A DNA stretch of 64,000 nt, taken from the NCBI RefSeq assembly GCF_001895925.1, contig NZ_MPPI01000009.1, positions 89,869 to 153,868 on the forward strand, in the 5' to 3' direction. Positions 51,779 to 60,029 of the stretch are shown here, in pieces. The first letter of the stretch is position 1. Each line of letters begins with the position of its first letter. Both the position numbers and the translations under genes were made by a program. The notes below the pieces were generated by a model. That model had not been told where the DNA came from and did no database searches. It saw only the letters and a list, made by a program, of their open reading frames with translations. The stretch is from Phormidesmis priestleyi ULC007 (lineage in GTDB: Bacteria > Cyanobacteriota > Cyanobacteriia > Leptolyngbyales > Leptolyngbyaceae).

Positions 51779-54238
51779 ATGCGATCTTTTCAGTCTTTGA
51801 CCCGACGAATTCAACAGATATGCATCAGTTCTGGCAAATCTTTGCAGCAGAAGGCGTTAAATTCGGGGTTGCCGCGCTTGATCCTGTCTTCGATTCCAGC
51901 CTCGGCAAATCTGTCTCAGGGCAGCAAACGTCTGCGAAAACGACTCAGCTTTCGAGAAGGGGTGCATCCGACGATCGTCATTGCAATCACGGTCATTTCG
52001 ATCACGAGCGCCTTTGGGCAACGGTTTTATAATCAACCGCAGTTAAGCGTCGGCAAAGTTTCGTCTCAGACCATTCACGCGCCTGCCGATGCAAACGTCA
52101 TCGACACTAAAGCGACCGAAGAAAAACGCAAAGCGGCCCGCACGATCGCCGTCACCGTTTTGATGGCAGATTCACGAATTAACGATCAAATTCATCAAGA
52201 TCTACAAGCTGCCTTTGGGCGGGGCAACACCTTTCGGCAATTGGCGGGGGCATATCCATTTGTGGATAGCAAAACACTTTCAGCACAAACCCAACGCTAT
52301 CTGCGAAAGGTCGAAGAAGGCGAATGGCGAGGAGTCTTAGCCGCTTTGCAAGAAAAAGCTCCGATTAAACAAGTTCCTGGCAAACCTGCCGTTCCAAACT
52401 TCCCCAAAACGCCGATCGCTAATCCCGCTCAAGGTCAAGCAATCGCAGAGTTACAAAACTATCGTCGATCGGGCACGCCTCAAAATCTTGCCGCGTTGCT
52501 CGATAAAGTGACTGAAGCTCGCCGACTTTATGCTGCCGCGATCGCGACCCTCAAAGAGCCGACGACGGCTCAATTTGGCGATCTTTATGACGCTGCTTTT
52601 TTAGACTTGTCTGATTTTGACTGGGAGCAGTTGCAGCTTCAAATCACTCAAGTGAACGATCGCATTCTTGCCCAGGGCATCTCGCCGGGATTGCCCCAAA
52701 GTCTGCTAGAAAACGCCGTCAATCTGCAAACTCAGGTCGGCATTGCGCCAGAGTTGAGGGCGATCGCTGCCAGACTGCTGCTGACGACGCTGCAACCCAA
52801 CCTCATCAAAGATGAAGAGCAAAGCAAGCTTAAAGCAGAGCAAGCCGCTCAAGAGGTGCAGCCAGAGGTGATCTCAGTCCGGCAGGGCGAAGTGATTGTC
52901 GGTGCGGGGCAGACTATCACTCAACGAGAATTTGTGCTACTCGACTCGTTTAATCTCAGTCTCAGAGGCACTAATTGGCTCGGTTTCATCACGTTTGGGG
53001 TGGTGGTGAGTGGGGCAGTGGTGTTGTTTTGGTTTGTCGATCAGCGATTTCACGTCAAGGGCTTGCGAAATCGAGATTATGTTCTCGTATGGCTGCTGAC
53101 GCTGACTACGCCGCTGCTCGTGACGCTGGGCGTTCCGTCTACCAACTTGCCTGCGATCGGGCTGCTGATGGGCACTTTCTATGGGTCTACGATGGCGTTA
53201 ACCCTGACTGGGCTTTTGAGCGGGCTGTTGCCGATGGGCATGACGATCGGAGTCAGTCATTGGTTGCCCAGTGTTGCAGGTGGTTTGCTGGCTGCCTTTT
53301 TTGGCGGCAGGCTGCGATCGCGCGAAGAACTTGCCCTATTAGGCGTTGCGGTTGGGTTGACTCAAGGTGTCCTGTTTCTGATTCTCAGCGTGGCATCGGG
53401 GATGGTTTGGTATGGGCTTTTAGGAGCGACAGCAATCTATGCGCTGTTGGGTTTGGCATGGAGTATAGTCGCGATCGGGCTAAGTCCCTATCTCGAAAAT
53501 CTGTTTGATTTAGTTACTACCATTCGCTTAGTCGAACTGGCAAATCCTAACCGTCCTTTACTCAAACGACTAGCAGCAGAAACACCCGGAACCTTCCAGC
53601 ACACGCTATTTGTTGCCACACTCGCCGAAGCCGCCGCAAGAGAATTAGGCTGCAACGTAGAACTCGTGAGAACGGGAACGCTCTACCACGACATCGGCAA
53701 GATGCACGACCCGCAAGGCTTTATCGAAAACCAGATGGGCGGGCCCAACAAACACGATCTGATTAACGACCCCTGGAAGAGTGCGGCGATTATTAGAAAG
53801 CACGTCACTGAGGGCATTGTGATGGCGCGTAAAGCCCGATTGCCGAAAGTCGTTCAGGCTTTTATTCCAGAGCATCAGGGTTCGATGCTGATCAGTTACT
53901 TTCATCATCAGGCGCAGCAGATCTTACAGCAAGACCCAACTAAATCGGTCAACGATGACGATTTTCGCTATGCGGGGCCGGCTCCTCAGTCACGCGAAAC
54001 GGGGATCGTGATGGTTGCAGATTCTTGTGAGGCGGCGCTGCGATCGCTCAAAGATGCCACGCCTGAAGATGCGCTGAATATGATTAACAAAATTTTGCGC
54101 GCCCGATGGCAAGACGGGCAACTCGCCGAGACGGGTTTGACGCGAGAAGAGATGGACACGATCGCTCAAATCTTTGTCCAAGTTTGGCAACAATCAAACC
54201 ACCAACGCATTGCCTACCCAAAGCTGACTGCAAAATAG
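51779..54238 (+). CDS. PgpH/7TMR-HDED-type HD phosphohydrolase
   Basis: Membrane protein of 819 residues. After an N-terminal helix (about 57-75) comes an extracellular 7TMR-HDED domain (about 85-380), then seven transmembrane helices (about 395-585), then a cytoplasmic HD domain (about 600-790) with HTLFVATLAEAAARELG and LYHDIGKMHDP (HD motif about 636). This is the PgpH/YqfF family, which includes c-di-AMP phosphodiesterases of Gram-positive bacteria; cyanobacteria also use c-di-AMP. Residues HQGSMLISYF and MVADSCEAALRSL complete the HD site. No other c-di-AMP gene lies nearby. Confidence 0.92.
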   Translation: MRSFQSLTRRIQQICISSGKSLQQKALNSGLPRLILSSIPASANLSQGSKRLRKRLSFREGVHPTIVIAITVISITSAFGQRFYNQPQLSVGKVSSQTIHAPADANVIDTKATEEKRKAARTIAVTVLMADSRINDQIHQDLQAAFGRGNTFRQLAGAYPFVDSKTLSAQTQRYLRKVEEGEWRGVLAALQEKAPIKQVPGKPAVPNFPKTPIANPAQGQAIAELQNYRRSGTPQNLAALLDKVTEARRLYAAAIATLKEPTTAQFGDLYDAAFLDLSDFDWEQLQLQITQVNDRILAQGISPGLPQSLLENAVNLQTQVGIAPELRAIAARLLLTTLQPNLIKDEEQSKLKAEQAAQEVQPEVISVRQGEVIVGAGQTITQREFVLLDSFNLSLRGTNWLGFITFGVVVSGAVVLFWFVDQRFHVKGLRNRDYVLVWLLTLTTPLLVTLGVPSTNLPAIGLLMGTFYGSTMALTLTGLLSGLLPMGMTIGVSHWLPSVAGGLLAAFFGGRLRSREELALLGVAVGLTQGVLFLILSVASGMVWYGLLGATAIYALLGLAWSIVAIGLSPYLENLFDLVTTIRLVELANPNRPLLKRLAAETPGTFQHTLFVATLAEAAARELGCNVELVRTGTLYHDIGKMHDPQGFIENQMGGPNKHDLINDPWKSAAIIRKHVTEGIVMARKARLPKVVQAFIPEHQGSMLISYFHHQAQQILQQDPTKSVNDDDFRYAGPAPQSRETGIVMVADSCEAALRSLKDATPEDALNMINKILRARWQDGQLAETGLTREEMDTIAQIFVQVWQQSNHQRIAYPKLTAK

Positions 54239-54348
54239 CGATTTCTTATCAAAAAAATATTGAAACTGCACCCTGAATTCACTCAAATCATTAGGAGGTG
54301 AGTAGATAATTAATTAGATTAAGCCCTTCTGCCAGTCATACAACCTAT

Positions 54349-55263
54349 ATGCAAGGCAATCTACCTCTTGTGTCGATCGGAATGCCTGTTTTTAACGGCG
54401 AAGATTTTTTAGAAGCTGCTTTAGAGTCGCTTTTGGCTCAAACATTTACTGATTTTGAGATCATTCTGGCGGATAACGCCTCTAGCGATCGCACCCCTGA
54501 AATTTGCCAAGCCTACGCTGCCAAAGATGTCCGAATTTGCTACTATCGCAACGCTCACAACATGGGTGCAGCCGCAAATTTCAATGCTGTATTTCAGATG
54601 TCGCGAGGCAACTATTTTAAGTGGGCAGCCCACGATGACCTCTGTGCGCCAATGTTTCTAGAACGGTGTGTGGAAGTTTTAGATAATAATCCGTCTGTGG
54701 TTTTGTGTTCGTCTGATGTAGGACGCATCGATTGGGCAGGAAACGAACAACCTCCCAAGCGTGACTGTCCTCGTCATCTAGATGCTTGGAGTGCGTCGGA
54801 GCGCTTTGCTGCGATCGTGCTGCAAACATTTTGGTGCTACGAGATTTTTGGATTGATTCGCTCAGAAAATCTTCGCCGTGTTCAGCCTCAAGGGAGTCAC
54901 TATGGCAGCGATCGCGTGATGCTAGCCGAGCTAAGTTTACAGGGACGCTTTATGCAAATTCCTGAGCCGTTATTCTTTCGACGATTTCACCTCAAGCAAT
55001 CAACCTGTCTTCCCTCGGCAAAAGCTCGTCAATTGTGGCAGAGCGGTGATCGTAAACGAAATATGTTTTGGGAACGTGGCTCGGTCAGCTTTGTGAGAGC
55101 TTTGCTCAAAGCACCCATTACTCCCCTTGAGCGACTTCAGTGTTTTGGCACTGTGCTGCGCTATTTAACCAAGTTAAAAAATTGGCTCTATTTCTTGCCA
55201 AAACAGCCTCGCCCCAGAAAACCGGAGCAGCGTAAACCAGAACAACCTTCCAATCTGGGGTAA
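54349..55263 (+). CDS. Glycosyltransferase family 2
   Basis: Protein of 304 residues with a GT-A fold. The start LVSIGMPVFNGEDFLEAALE and LLAQTFTDFEIILADNASSD define the donor-binding part, WAAHDDLCAP gives the DxD-type metal motif, and the Trp/Glu/Arg-rich C-terminal part is typical of GT2 proteins that act on polysaccharides or lipid-linked sugars. The last 15 residues are basic and Pro-rich (KPEQRKPEQ), possibly disordered. The acceptor is unknown. A short AGGAGG stretch lies about 55 bases upstream, but no clear site directly precedes the ATG. Confidence 0.88.
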   Translation: MQGNLPLVSIGMPVFNGEDFLEAALESLLAQTFTDFEIILADNASSDRTPEICQAYAAKDVRICYYRNAHNMGAAANFNAVFQMSRGNYFKWAAHDDLCAPMFLERCVEVLDNNPSVVLCSSDVGRIDWAGNEQPPKRDCPRHLDAWSASERFAAIVLQTFWCYEIFGLIRSENLRRVQPQGSHYGSDRVMLAELSLQGRFMQIPEPLFFRRFHLKQSTCLPSAKARQLWQSGDRKRNMFWERGSVSFVRALLKAPITPLERLQCFGTVLRYLTKLKNWLYFLPKQPRPRKPEQRKPEQPSNLG

Positions 55264-55322
55264 TCATAACCCTGCAAAACTGGCTGAAATTGTATCTCTG
55301 CATAGAATCGTGAAGTAAGACT

Positions 55323-55459
55323 GAATAGACCTCCTGCATGAATAAAATTCTCGATATAAACTGCGATCGGATCTCGCTCTGTTTGGGTCGGCTTGTGCCC
55401 CCTAAATTCCCCAAAATGGGGAATTTAGGGGGCGTTCCCGGATTCATGCAGGAGGTCTA
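55323..55459. repeat. MITE-like element with inverted ends and a family A core
   Basis: Outer inverted repeats TAGACCTCCTGCATGAAT (near 55327-55344) and ATTCATGCAGGAGGTCTA (55442-55459) enclose a palindromic core GCCCCCTAAATTCCCC / GGGGAATTTAGGGGGC (55397-55433). The length is about 135 bases. One end recurs at 47484-47502. No coding capacity. Confidence 0.75.
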
Positions 55460-55488
55460 ATCTACTCATGCCGCGAGATGATTTTTCC

Positions 55489-56319
55489 CTATCCTTTCAC
55501 GCCGCTTCCGGTTTCAGAAGGCACGATGTAGTGCTGCATCGCCACGAAGAACAGGAGAATGGGCACGATCGAGATCACCGATCCCGCCGCAATCAATCGC
55601 CAATCTAGCGTAAAGGTTCCGGCTAAGTTGGCGACTCCTAACGGCAGTGTGTATAGCTCTGGGCGATCCAACACAATCAAGGGCCAAAGGAAATCACTCC
55701 AAGAACCGATAAACACAAAAATCGATAACGTCACCAACGCTGGACGGATGGACGGCAACATGATGTGCCACCATACGCCTAGATCCGAGCAGCCATCCAT
55801 GCGTGAGGCTTCTTCTAACTCTTTAGGAACTCCTTGAAATGCCTGTCGTAATAGAAAGATGCCAAACGCAGACGCGATCGCTGGAAAGATCACTCCCAAA
55901 TAACTATTTCGCAATCCCAACTGCACCGCTAGAACATACAAGGGAATCATCACAATCTGAAATGGAATGAGAATCGTGGCTACGATCGCGCTAAAGATAA
56001 CTTCTCGCCCTTTAAAAGACAATCTTGCTAACGGATAGGCAGCTAGTGAACAAAATAATAGATTCAATGCGACTGTTAACACGGACACGATCGTGCTGTT
56101 GAATAAATAACGCCCAAACGGATTACTTTGCCAAACGGTGACAAAATTCTCAAAAGTGGGCTGGCTCGGCAACAACTGCGGCGGAAACTGAAAAATGTCT
56201 TCAGACGGAGATTTAAACGACGTGCTGACGAGCCAAACCAGCGGAATGAGCATGAAAAAAGCGATCGTGCTCAACAAACCATAGTTGAGCAGCGATTTCC
56301 AAATCTGACGTTGTTTCAT
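55489..56319 (-). CDS. Carbohydrate ABC transporter permease (MalG-like)
   Basis: Integral membrane permease of 276 residues in the MalG/UgpE family for sugars, with six helices. The EAA coupling loop ELEEASRMDGCSDLGVWWHI is intact. The ATG at 56319 was preferred to a TTG three codons earlier. The methyltransferase gene ends 15 bases upstream on the same strand, so they are probably cotranscribed. No partner permease (MalF), binding protein or ATPase is present in the window. The partners must be elsewhere, as is common for dispersed cyanobacterial sugar transporters, or the gene is an orphan. Confidence 0.87.
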   Translation of the reverse strand: MKQRQIWKSLLNYGLLSTIAFFMLIPLVWLVSTSFKSPSEDIFQFPPQLLPSQPTFENFVTVWQSNPFGRYLFNSTIVSVLTVALNLLFCSLAAYPLARLSFKGREVIFSAIVATILIPFQIVMIPLYVLAVQLGLRNSYLGVIFPAIASAFGIFLLRQAFQGVPKELEEASRMDGCSDLGVWWHIMLPSIRPALVTLSIFVFIGSWSDFLWPLIVLDRPELYTLPLGVANLAGTFTLDWRLIAAGSVISIVPILLFFVAMQHYIVPSETGSGVKG

Positions 56320-56334
56320 CCGTTGCAATGTGAT

Positions 56335-57135
56335 CTATTTGGTGGCGACGACGGCTAGATTCCAGGCTAACCGCTTCATCAATGGCAGTTTTTTCAGCCC
56401 TTTATCCAGCTTCTCTAAGCGCAGATAGGTTTTTTCGAGCCGCGCCTGTTCAAGAATAATCTTCTTCCAATAGCGCTCTTGGTTTGGGTTGACTTTCTCG
56501 ATTAGGTAGAACTGTAGAAAGATCCACAGCGTCGCAATCCAAAAAGTGTCGTAGTTGGTTTTAGAGTAGAGCGATCGGATGTAGTTCACCAGATTAATAT
56601 CGAGCGGGGCTTCATCTTCGGTTCTGACTTCGGTTGCCATGCGACGATAGACATTAATCACCGGATTGTGCTTAAGCGGGTCCCAAAAACAGGCCTTTCC
56701 TCCCGGCTTTAGCACTCGGTGCATTTCTTTAAGCGTCATTTCAGGATTAGGAATGTGATGTAGCAGATTAGAGGCATAGACAATATCAAATGTGTCATCA
56801 GGGAAATCAATTGCCATTGCGTTAATCGTTCGCCCTTCGATCTGCACGCCATTCATTTCTGCTAATTTTAGCGCTACCTCAACCATTCCAGGCGAATAGT
56901 CAGTTGCCACACAGCGCGCACCGAGCAGGGCAAAATAAACGCTGTTTTCTCCAGCCCCACAGCCGAGATCGAGCAAATATTTACCATTCACATCGCCCAA
57001 CTGCCGGAGAATAAATCGATTTTCAGGGGCAGTGCAGGCTTCAAAATAGTCAGCAACTCGAATGCCATCGACATCGATCGTGCTGGCCCAACGATCGTGA
57101 AAGTCTTGCTCTTTACGTAACACGTCTTCTTGCAT
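56335..57135 (-). CDS. Class I SAM-dependent methyltransferase
   Basis: Protein of 266 residues. SAM-binding motif I is LLDLGCGAGENSVYFALLGA (about 50-69), motif II/III is DIVYASNLLHHI, and HRVLKPGGKACFWDPLKHNP (about 128-147) is the typical post-motif IV segment. The C-terminal half (about 170-266) is long, helical and basic, and probably holds the substrate. It resembles methyltransferases of quinones, sugars or lipids, but no specific match can be claimed. It lies between leuA and the orphan permease, all on the minus strand. Confidence 0.85.
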   Translation of the reverse strand: MQEDVLRKEQDFHDRWASTIDVDGIRVADYFEACTAPENRFILRQLGDVNGKYLLDLGCGAGENSVYFALLGARCVATDYSPGMVEVALKLAEMNGVQIEGRTINAMAIDFPDDTFDIVYASNLLHHIPNPEMTLKEMHRVLKPGGKACFWDPLKHNPVINVYRRMATEVRTEDEAPLDINLVNYIRSLYSKTNYDTFWIATLWIFLQFYLIEKVNPNQERYWKKIILEQARLEKTYLRLEKLDKGLKKLPLMKRLAWNLAVVATK

Positions 57136-57208
57136 AGCGCCTCACAAAAATAAGGGGTGGACAAGATGTCACCCCATAAAGTAGCACTAATTCTAAATCG
57201 ATGCCGCT

Positions 57209-58825
57209 TTATCGAGTCTCAACGATTTCCTCAGCCATCTGCTCACTAGAAGCTGACTGCAACGCTGCATAGAGACGATTTAGCGCATTTACGTAAGCTT
57301 GAGCCGATGCCACAATGATATCGGTGTTGCCTGCGTGACCTGAAAAAATACGATCGCCATACTTTAATCGAATCGTCACTTCTCCGATCGCATCAATCCC
57401 CGCAGTGACCGATTGCACCGAGAACTCGATCAACTGGTTGGGCACATTCACAACGCGGTTGATCGCTTTATAAACTGCATCGACTGGGCCGGTTCCGGTC
57501 GCGGCATCGGTGAGTTCTTCGCCTTGCGGATTTCTCAGCCTGATCGTTGCGGTTGGATAAGCGCGATCGCCGCAAGACACCTGCACCATTTCTAACCGAA
57601 ACAATTCGGGAACTTGCTGAACTTCGTCATTGGCGATCGATTCCAGATCCCAATCGGTGACTTCTTTTTTCTTGTCGGCTAAATCTTTAAAGCGAATAAA
57701 CGCCTTATTTAGCTCGTTGTCACCTAACTCAAAGCCCAATTCTTTCAATCGAGTGCGAAAGGCGTTGCGCCCTGAATGCTTGCCGAGAATAATCTGATTG
57801 CTGGTCAGCCCGATCGACTGAGCATCCATAATCTCGTAGGTGTGCTTGTTTTTCAGCATTCCGTCTTGGTGAATGCCCGACTCGTGAGCAAACGCATTGG
57901 CACCGACGATCGCTTTATTGGGCTGCACCAACATTCCAGTCAAGTTGGACACCAAGCGAGACGTTTTATAAATTTCCTGAGTATTGATGCGAGTTAGCGG
58001 CGTGTCTGACTCAACAGGGCGACCCAAAAATGGGTTGAAATATTGCCGTCTGACGTGCAGCGCCATCACCAACTCTTCGAGGGCAGCATTTCCGGCTCGT
58101 TCGCCAATGCCGTTGATCGTGCATTCTAGCTGTCGTGCGCCATTCTTCACCGCTTCGAGGAAACAGGCAACCGCTAACCCCAAATCGTTGTGACCGTGGA
58201 CAGAAATGATTGCCTGATCGACATTGGGCACGTTTTCTTTAATGCCGCGAATCATGTCGCCAAACTCGCTCGGGGTCAGATAGCCCACCGTATCGGGAAT
58301 GTTGATCGTCGTTGCGCCAACTGCGATCGCGCGTTCTAACACCTGATATAAAAACCCTGGATCAGACCGCGCCGCATCCATCGGTGAAAATTCGACATCG
58401 GTCACAAACGATTTTGCATAAGCGACCATTTCTTCGGCGATCGCTAACACTTCCGATCGGGTCTTCTTTAACTGATATTCGAGGTGAATATCCGAGGTTG
58501 AGATAAAGGTGTGAATTCGGGCATGGGCGGCAGGTTTTAGGGCTTCAGCCGCCGCTTTGATGTCAGCCGAAATTGCCCGCGCCAAACTGCAAATAATCGG
58601 GCCGTCTTCGGTGCCAACGGCTTTGGCAATGCGCTGAACTGCCTCAAAATCGCCAGGGCTGGCATAGGCAAAACCCGCCTCAATCACATCTACGCCAAGT
58701 CGCGCCAGTTGCCGAGCGATCGCCAGCTTCTCATCGACGTTGAGGGTGGCTCCGGGGCACTGTTCCCCATCGCGCAAAGTCGTATCAAAAATGATGATCT
58801 GGTCGGGTTGAGATGGCACGTTCAT
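57209..58825 (-). CDS. leuA: 2-isopropylmalate synthase
   Basis: First enzyme of leucine synthesis: acetyl-CoA plus 2-oxoisovalerate gives 2-isopropylmalate in the cytosol. Length 538 residues, normal for LeuA. N-terminal TIM barrel (about 1-300) with metal- and acetyl-CoA-binding motifs [16 protein letters not shown] (about 12-27) and [19 protein letters not shown]; central [18 protein letters not shown]-terminal regulatory domain (about 400-538, leucine feedback) with [14 protein letters not shown]. It stands before the methyltransferase gene on the same strand, 73 bases apart. No leader peptide or attenuator was seen upstream. Confidence 0.96.
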   Translation of the reverse strand: MNVPSQPDQIIIFDTTLRDGEQCPGATLNVDEKLAIARQLARLGVDVIEAGFAYASPGDFEAVQRIAKAVGTEDGPIICSLARAISADIKAAAEALKPAAHARIHTFISTSDIHLEYQLKKTRSEVLAIAEEMVAYAKSFVTDVEFSPMDAARSDPGFLYQVLERAIAVGATTINIPDTVGYLTPSEFGDMIRGIKENVPNVDQAIISVHGHNDLGLAVACFLEAVKNGARQLECTINGIGERAGNAALEELVMALHVRRQYFNPFLGRPVESDTPLTRINTQEIYKTSRLVSNLTGMLVQPNKAIVGANAFAHESGIHQDGMLKNKHTYEIMDAQSIGLTSNQIILGKHSGRNAFRTRLKELGFELGDNELNKAFIRFKDLADKKKEVTDWDLESIANDEVQQVPELFRLEMVQVSCGDRAYPTATIRLRNPQGEELTDAATGTGPVDAVYKAINRVVNVPNQLIEFSVQSVTAGIDAIGEVTIRLKYGDRIFSGHAGNTDIIVASAQAYVNALNRLYAALQSASSEQMAEEIVETR

Positions 58826-58973
58826 GGCTCAAATAGTTGAGTAGTGGATAATGGATTGAAACCTCAGAGATGCAAAAAATAGCGATCGCATCGGGTCGCA
58901 ATCTTAAAATCTATTCTAGTATGCGAATCTACTTTAAGACTGTCGATGGATGACGAACTGGGGAAGGTTGCTT

Positions 58974-59480
58974 TCAGTAATCGGCTTTTTCAATCTGAGG
59001 GCGAATGTCGTTGAGGTCGATGTAGCGATCGGTAACATTTCGCAATTCTCTCGCGATCATTCCTTCGGTTGACACTACGGTGATATGAGTGCTTTTAGAG
59101 CGCAGCAGTTCGATCGCTCGTTCAAAATCGCCGTCACCGCTAAACAGAATCACCCGATCGTACTGCTCAACGGTGTTAAACATATCCACCACAATTTCAA
59201 TATCGAGATTGGCCTTTTGTGAATAGCGACCCGAAGTGTCGTCGTAATATTCTTTAAGAATTTTAGTTCTAACCGTGTAACCGAGGCTAATCAACGCATC
59301 TCGAAAGCCTCTTTGATCTTGAGGATCTTTCAGCCCGGTGTACCAGAAGGCATTGACTAACTCGATCTCTCGTTCACTAACGAAGTATTCCAGCACTCGT
59401 TTAGGGTCAAAAAACCACCCATTCTTTTGTTGAGCATAGAACATATTGTTTCCGTCTACAAAAATAGAGAGACGGTTCAT
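58974..59480 (-). CDS. LabA-like NYN-domain protein
   Basis: Protein of 168 residues of the LabA/DUF88 family with the NYN (PIN-like) nuclease fold. SIFVDGNNMFYAQQKNGWFF and the acidic IEIVVDMFNTVEQYD and LFSGDGDFERAIELL segments are conserved, including the Asp residues expected for a metal site. Founding member LabA of Synechococcus helps limit gene expression amplitude under the circadian clock, but LabA-like proteins are widespread. The ATG at 59480 gives the family N-terminus MNRLSIFVDG. A longer frame from 59585 would add a hydrophobic segment that family members lack; a start at 59492 adds four residues. Confidence 0.88.
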   Translation of the reverse strand: MNRLSIFVDGNNMFYAQQKNGWFFDPKRVLEYFVSEREIELVNAFWYTGLKDPQDQRGFRDALISLGYTVRTKILKEYYDDTSGRYSQKANLDIEIVVDMFNTVEQYDRVILFSGDGDFERAIELLRSKSTHITVVSTEGMIARELRNVTDRYIDLNDIRPQIEKADY

Positions 59481-60029
59481 GGAGTAATGCATAGATAATT
59501 TAAGACCTATAAATTGTAGAATCAAAATTGGAATAATTAATTCTAGCAACGCAAAACCAGTCGGTTGCTGAGAATAACGCTTCAAGTATTAATCCTCTCG
59601 GCAGTTTGAACGGCTCTGTAGTTAAACCTTGACCCAGAGTTCTCCCCTAATCAGACTCGATCGCACAACTGATCCCCGATTGAATAACTCGACCCGTCTA
59701 AGACTGTCTAAAGGTAGACGTTTTTAGAAATGAAAAGCTTTAGCGCCGCAGATAGATGACTGAGCTAATTTGGTTTTTCTTAAACTCTCCTGTTATTTAA
59801 AGTCACGATTCATAGCAACTCTTAATGATGATCTTTATAAAGTGAACTCTGAGTCATAAATGGGATTCCTCACCTATAAGACAGATTTAGGTTCATTTAA
59901 TTATCACAAATATTTCAAAAACCGTGAAGGTAAAGAGTGAGTACTATTATCGTAGGGATGGAGATGGCAATTCTCCATAGCAGGTGCAGTTAAGCCGCGC
60001 GATGAGTAGTTCCTATTGCTAGACAAGAC
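59481..60029. other. Divergent intergenic region
   Basis: No gene recognised. It includes promoters for the LabA-like gene and the CHASE2 kinase. A short inverted repeat TGGAG-ATGGCAATT-CTCCA lies near 59959-59977. Confidence 0.45.
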
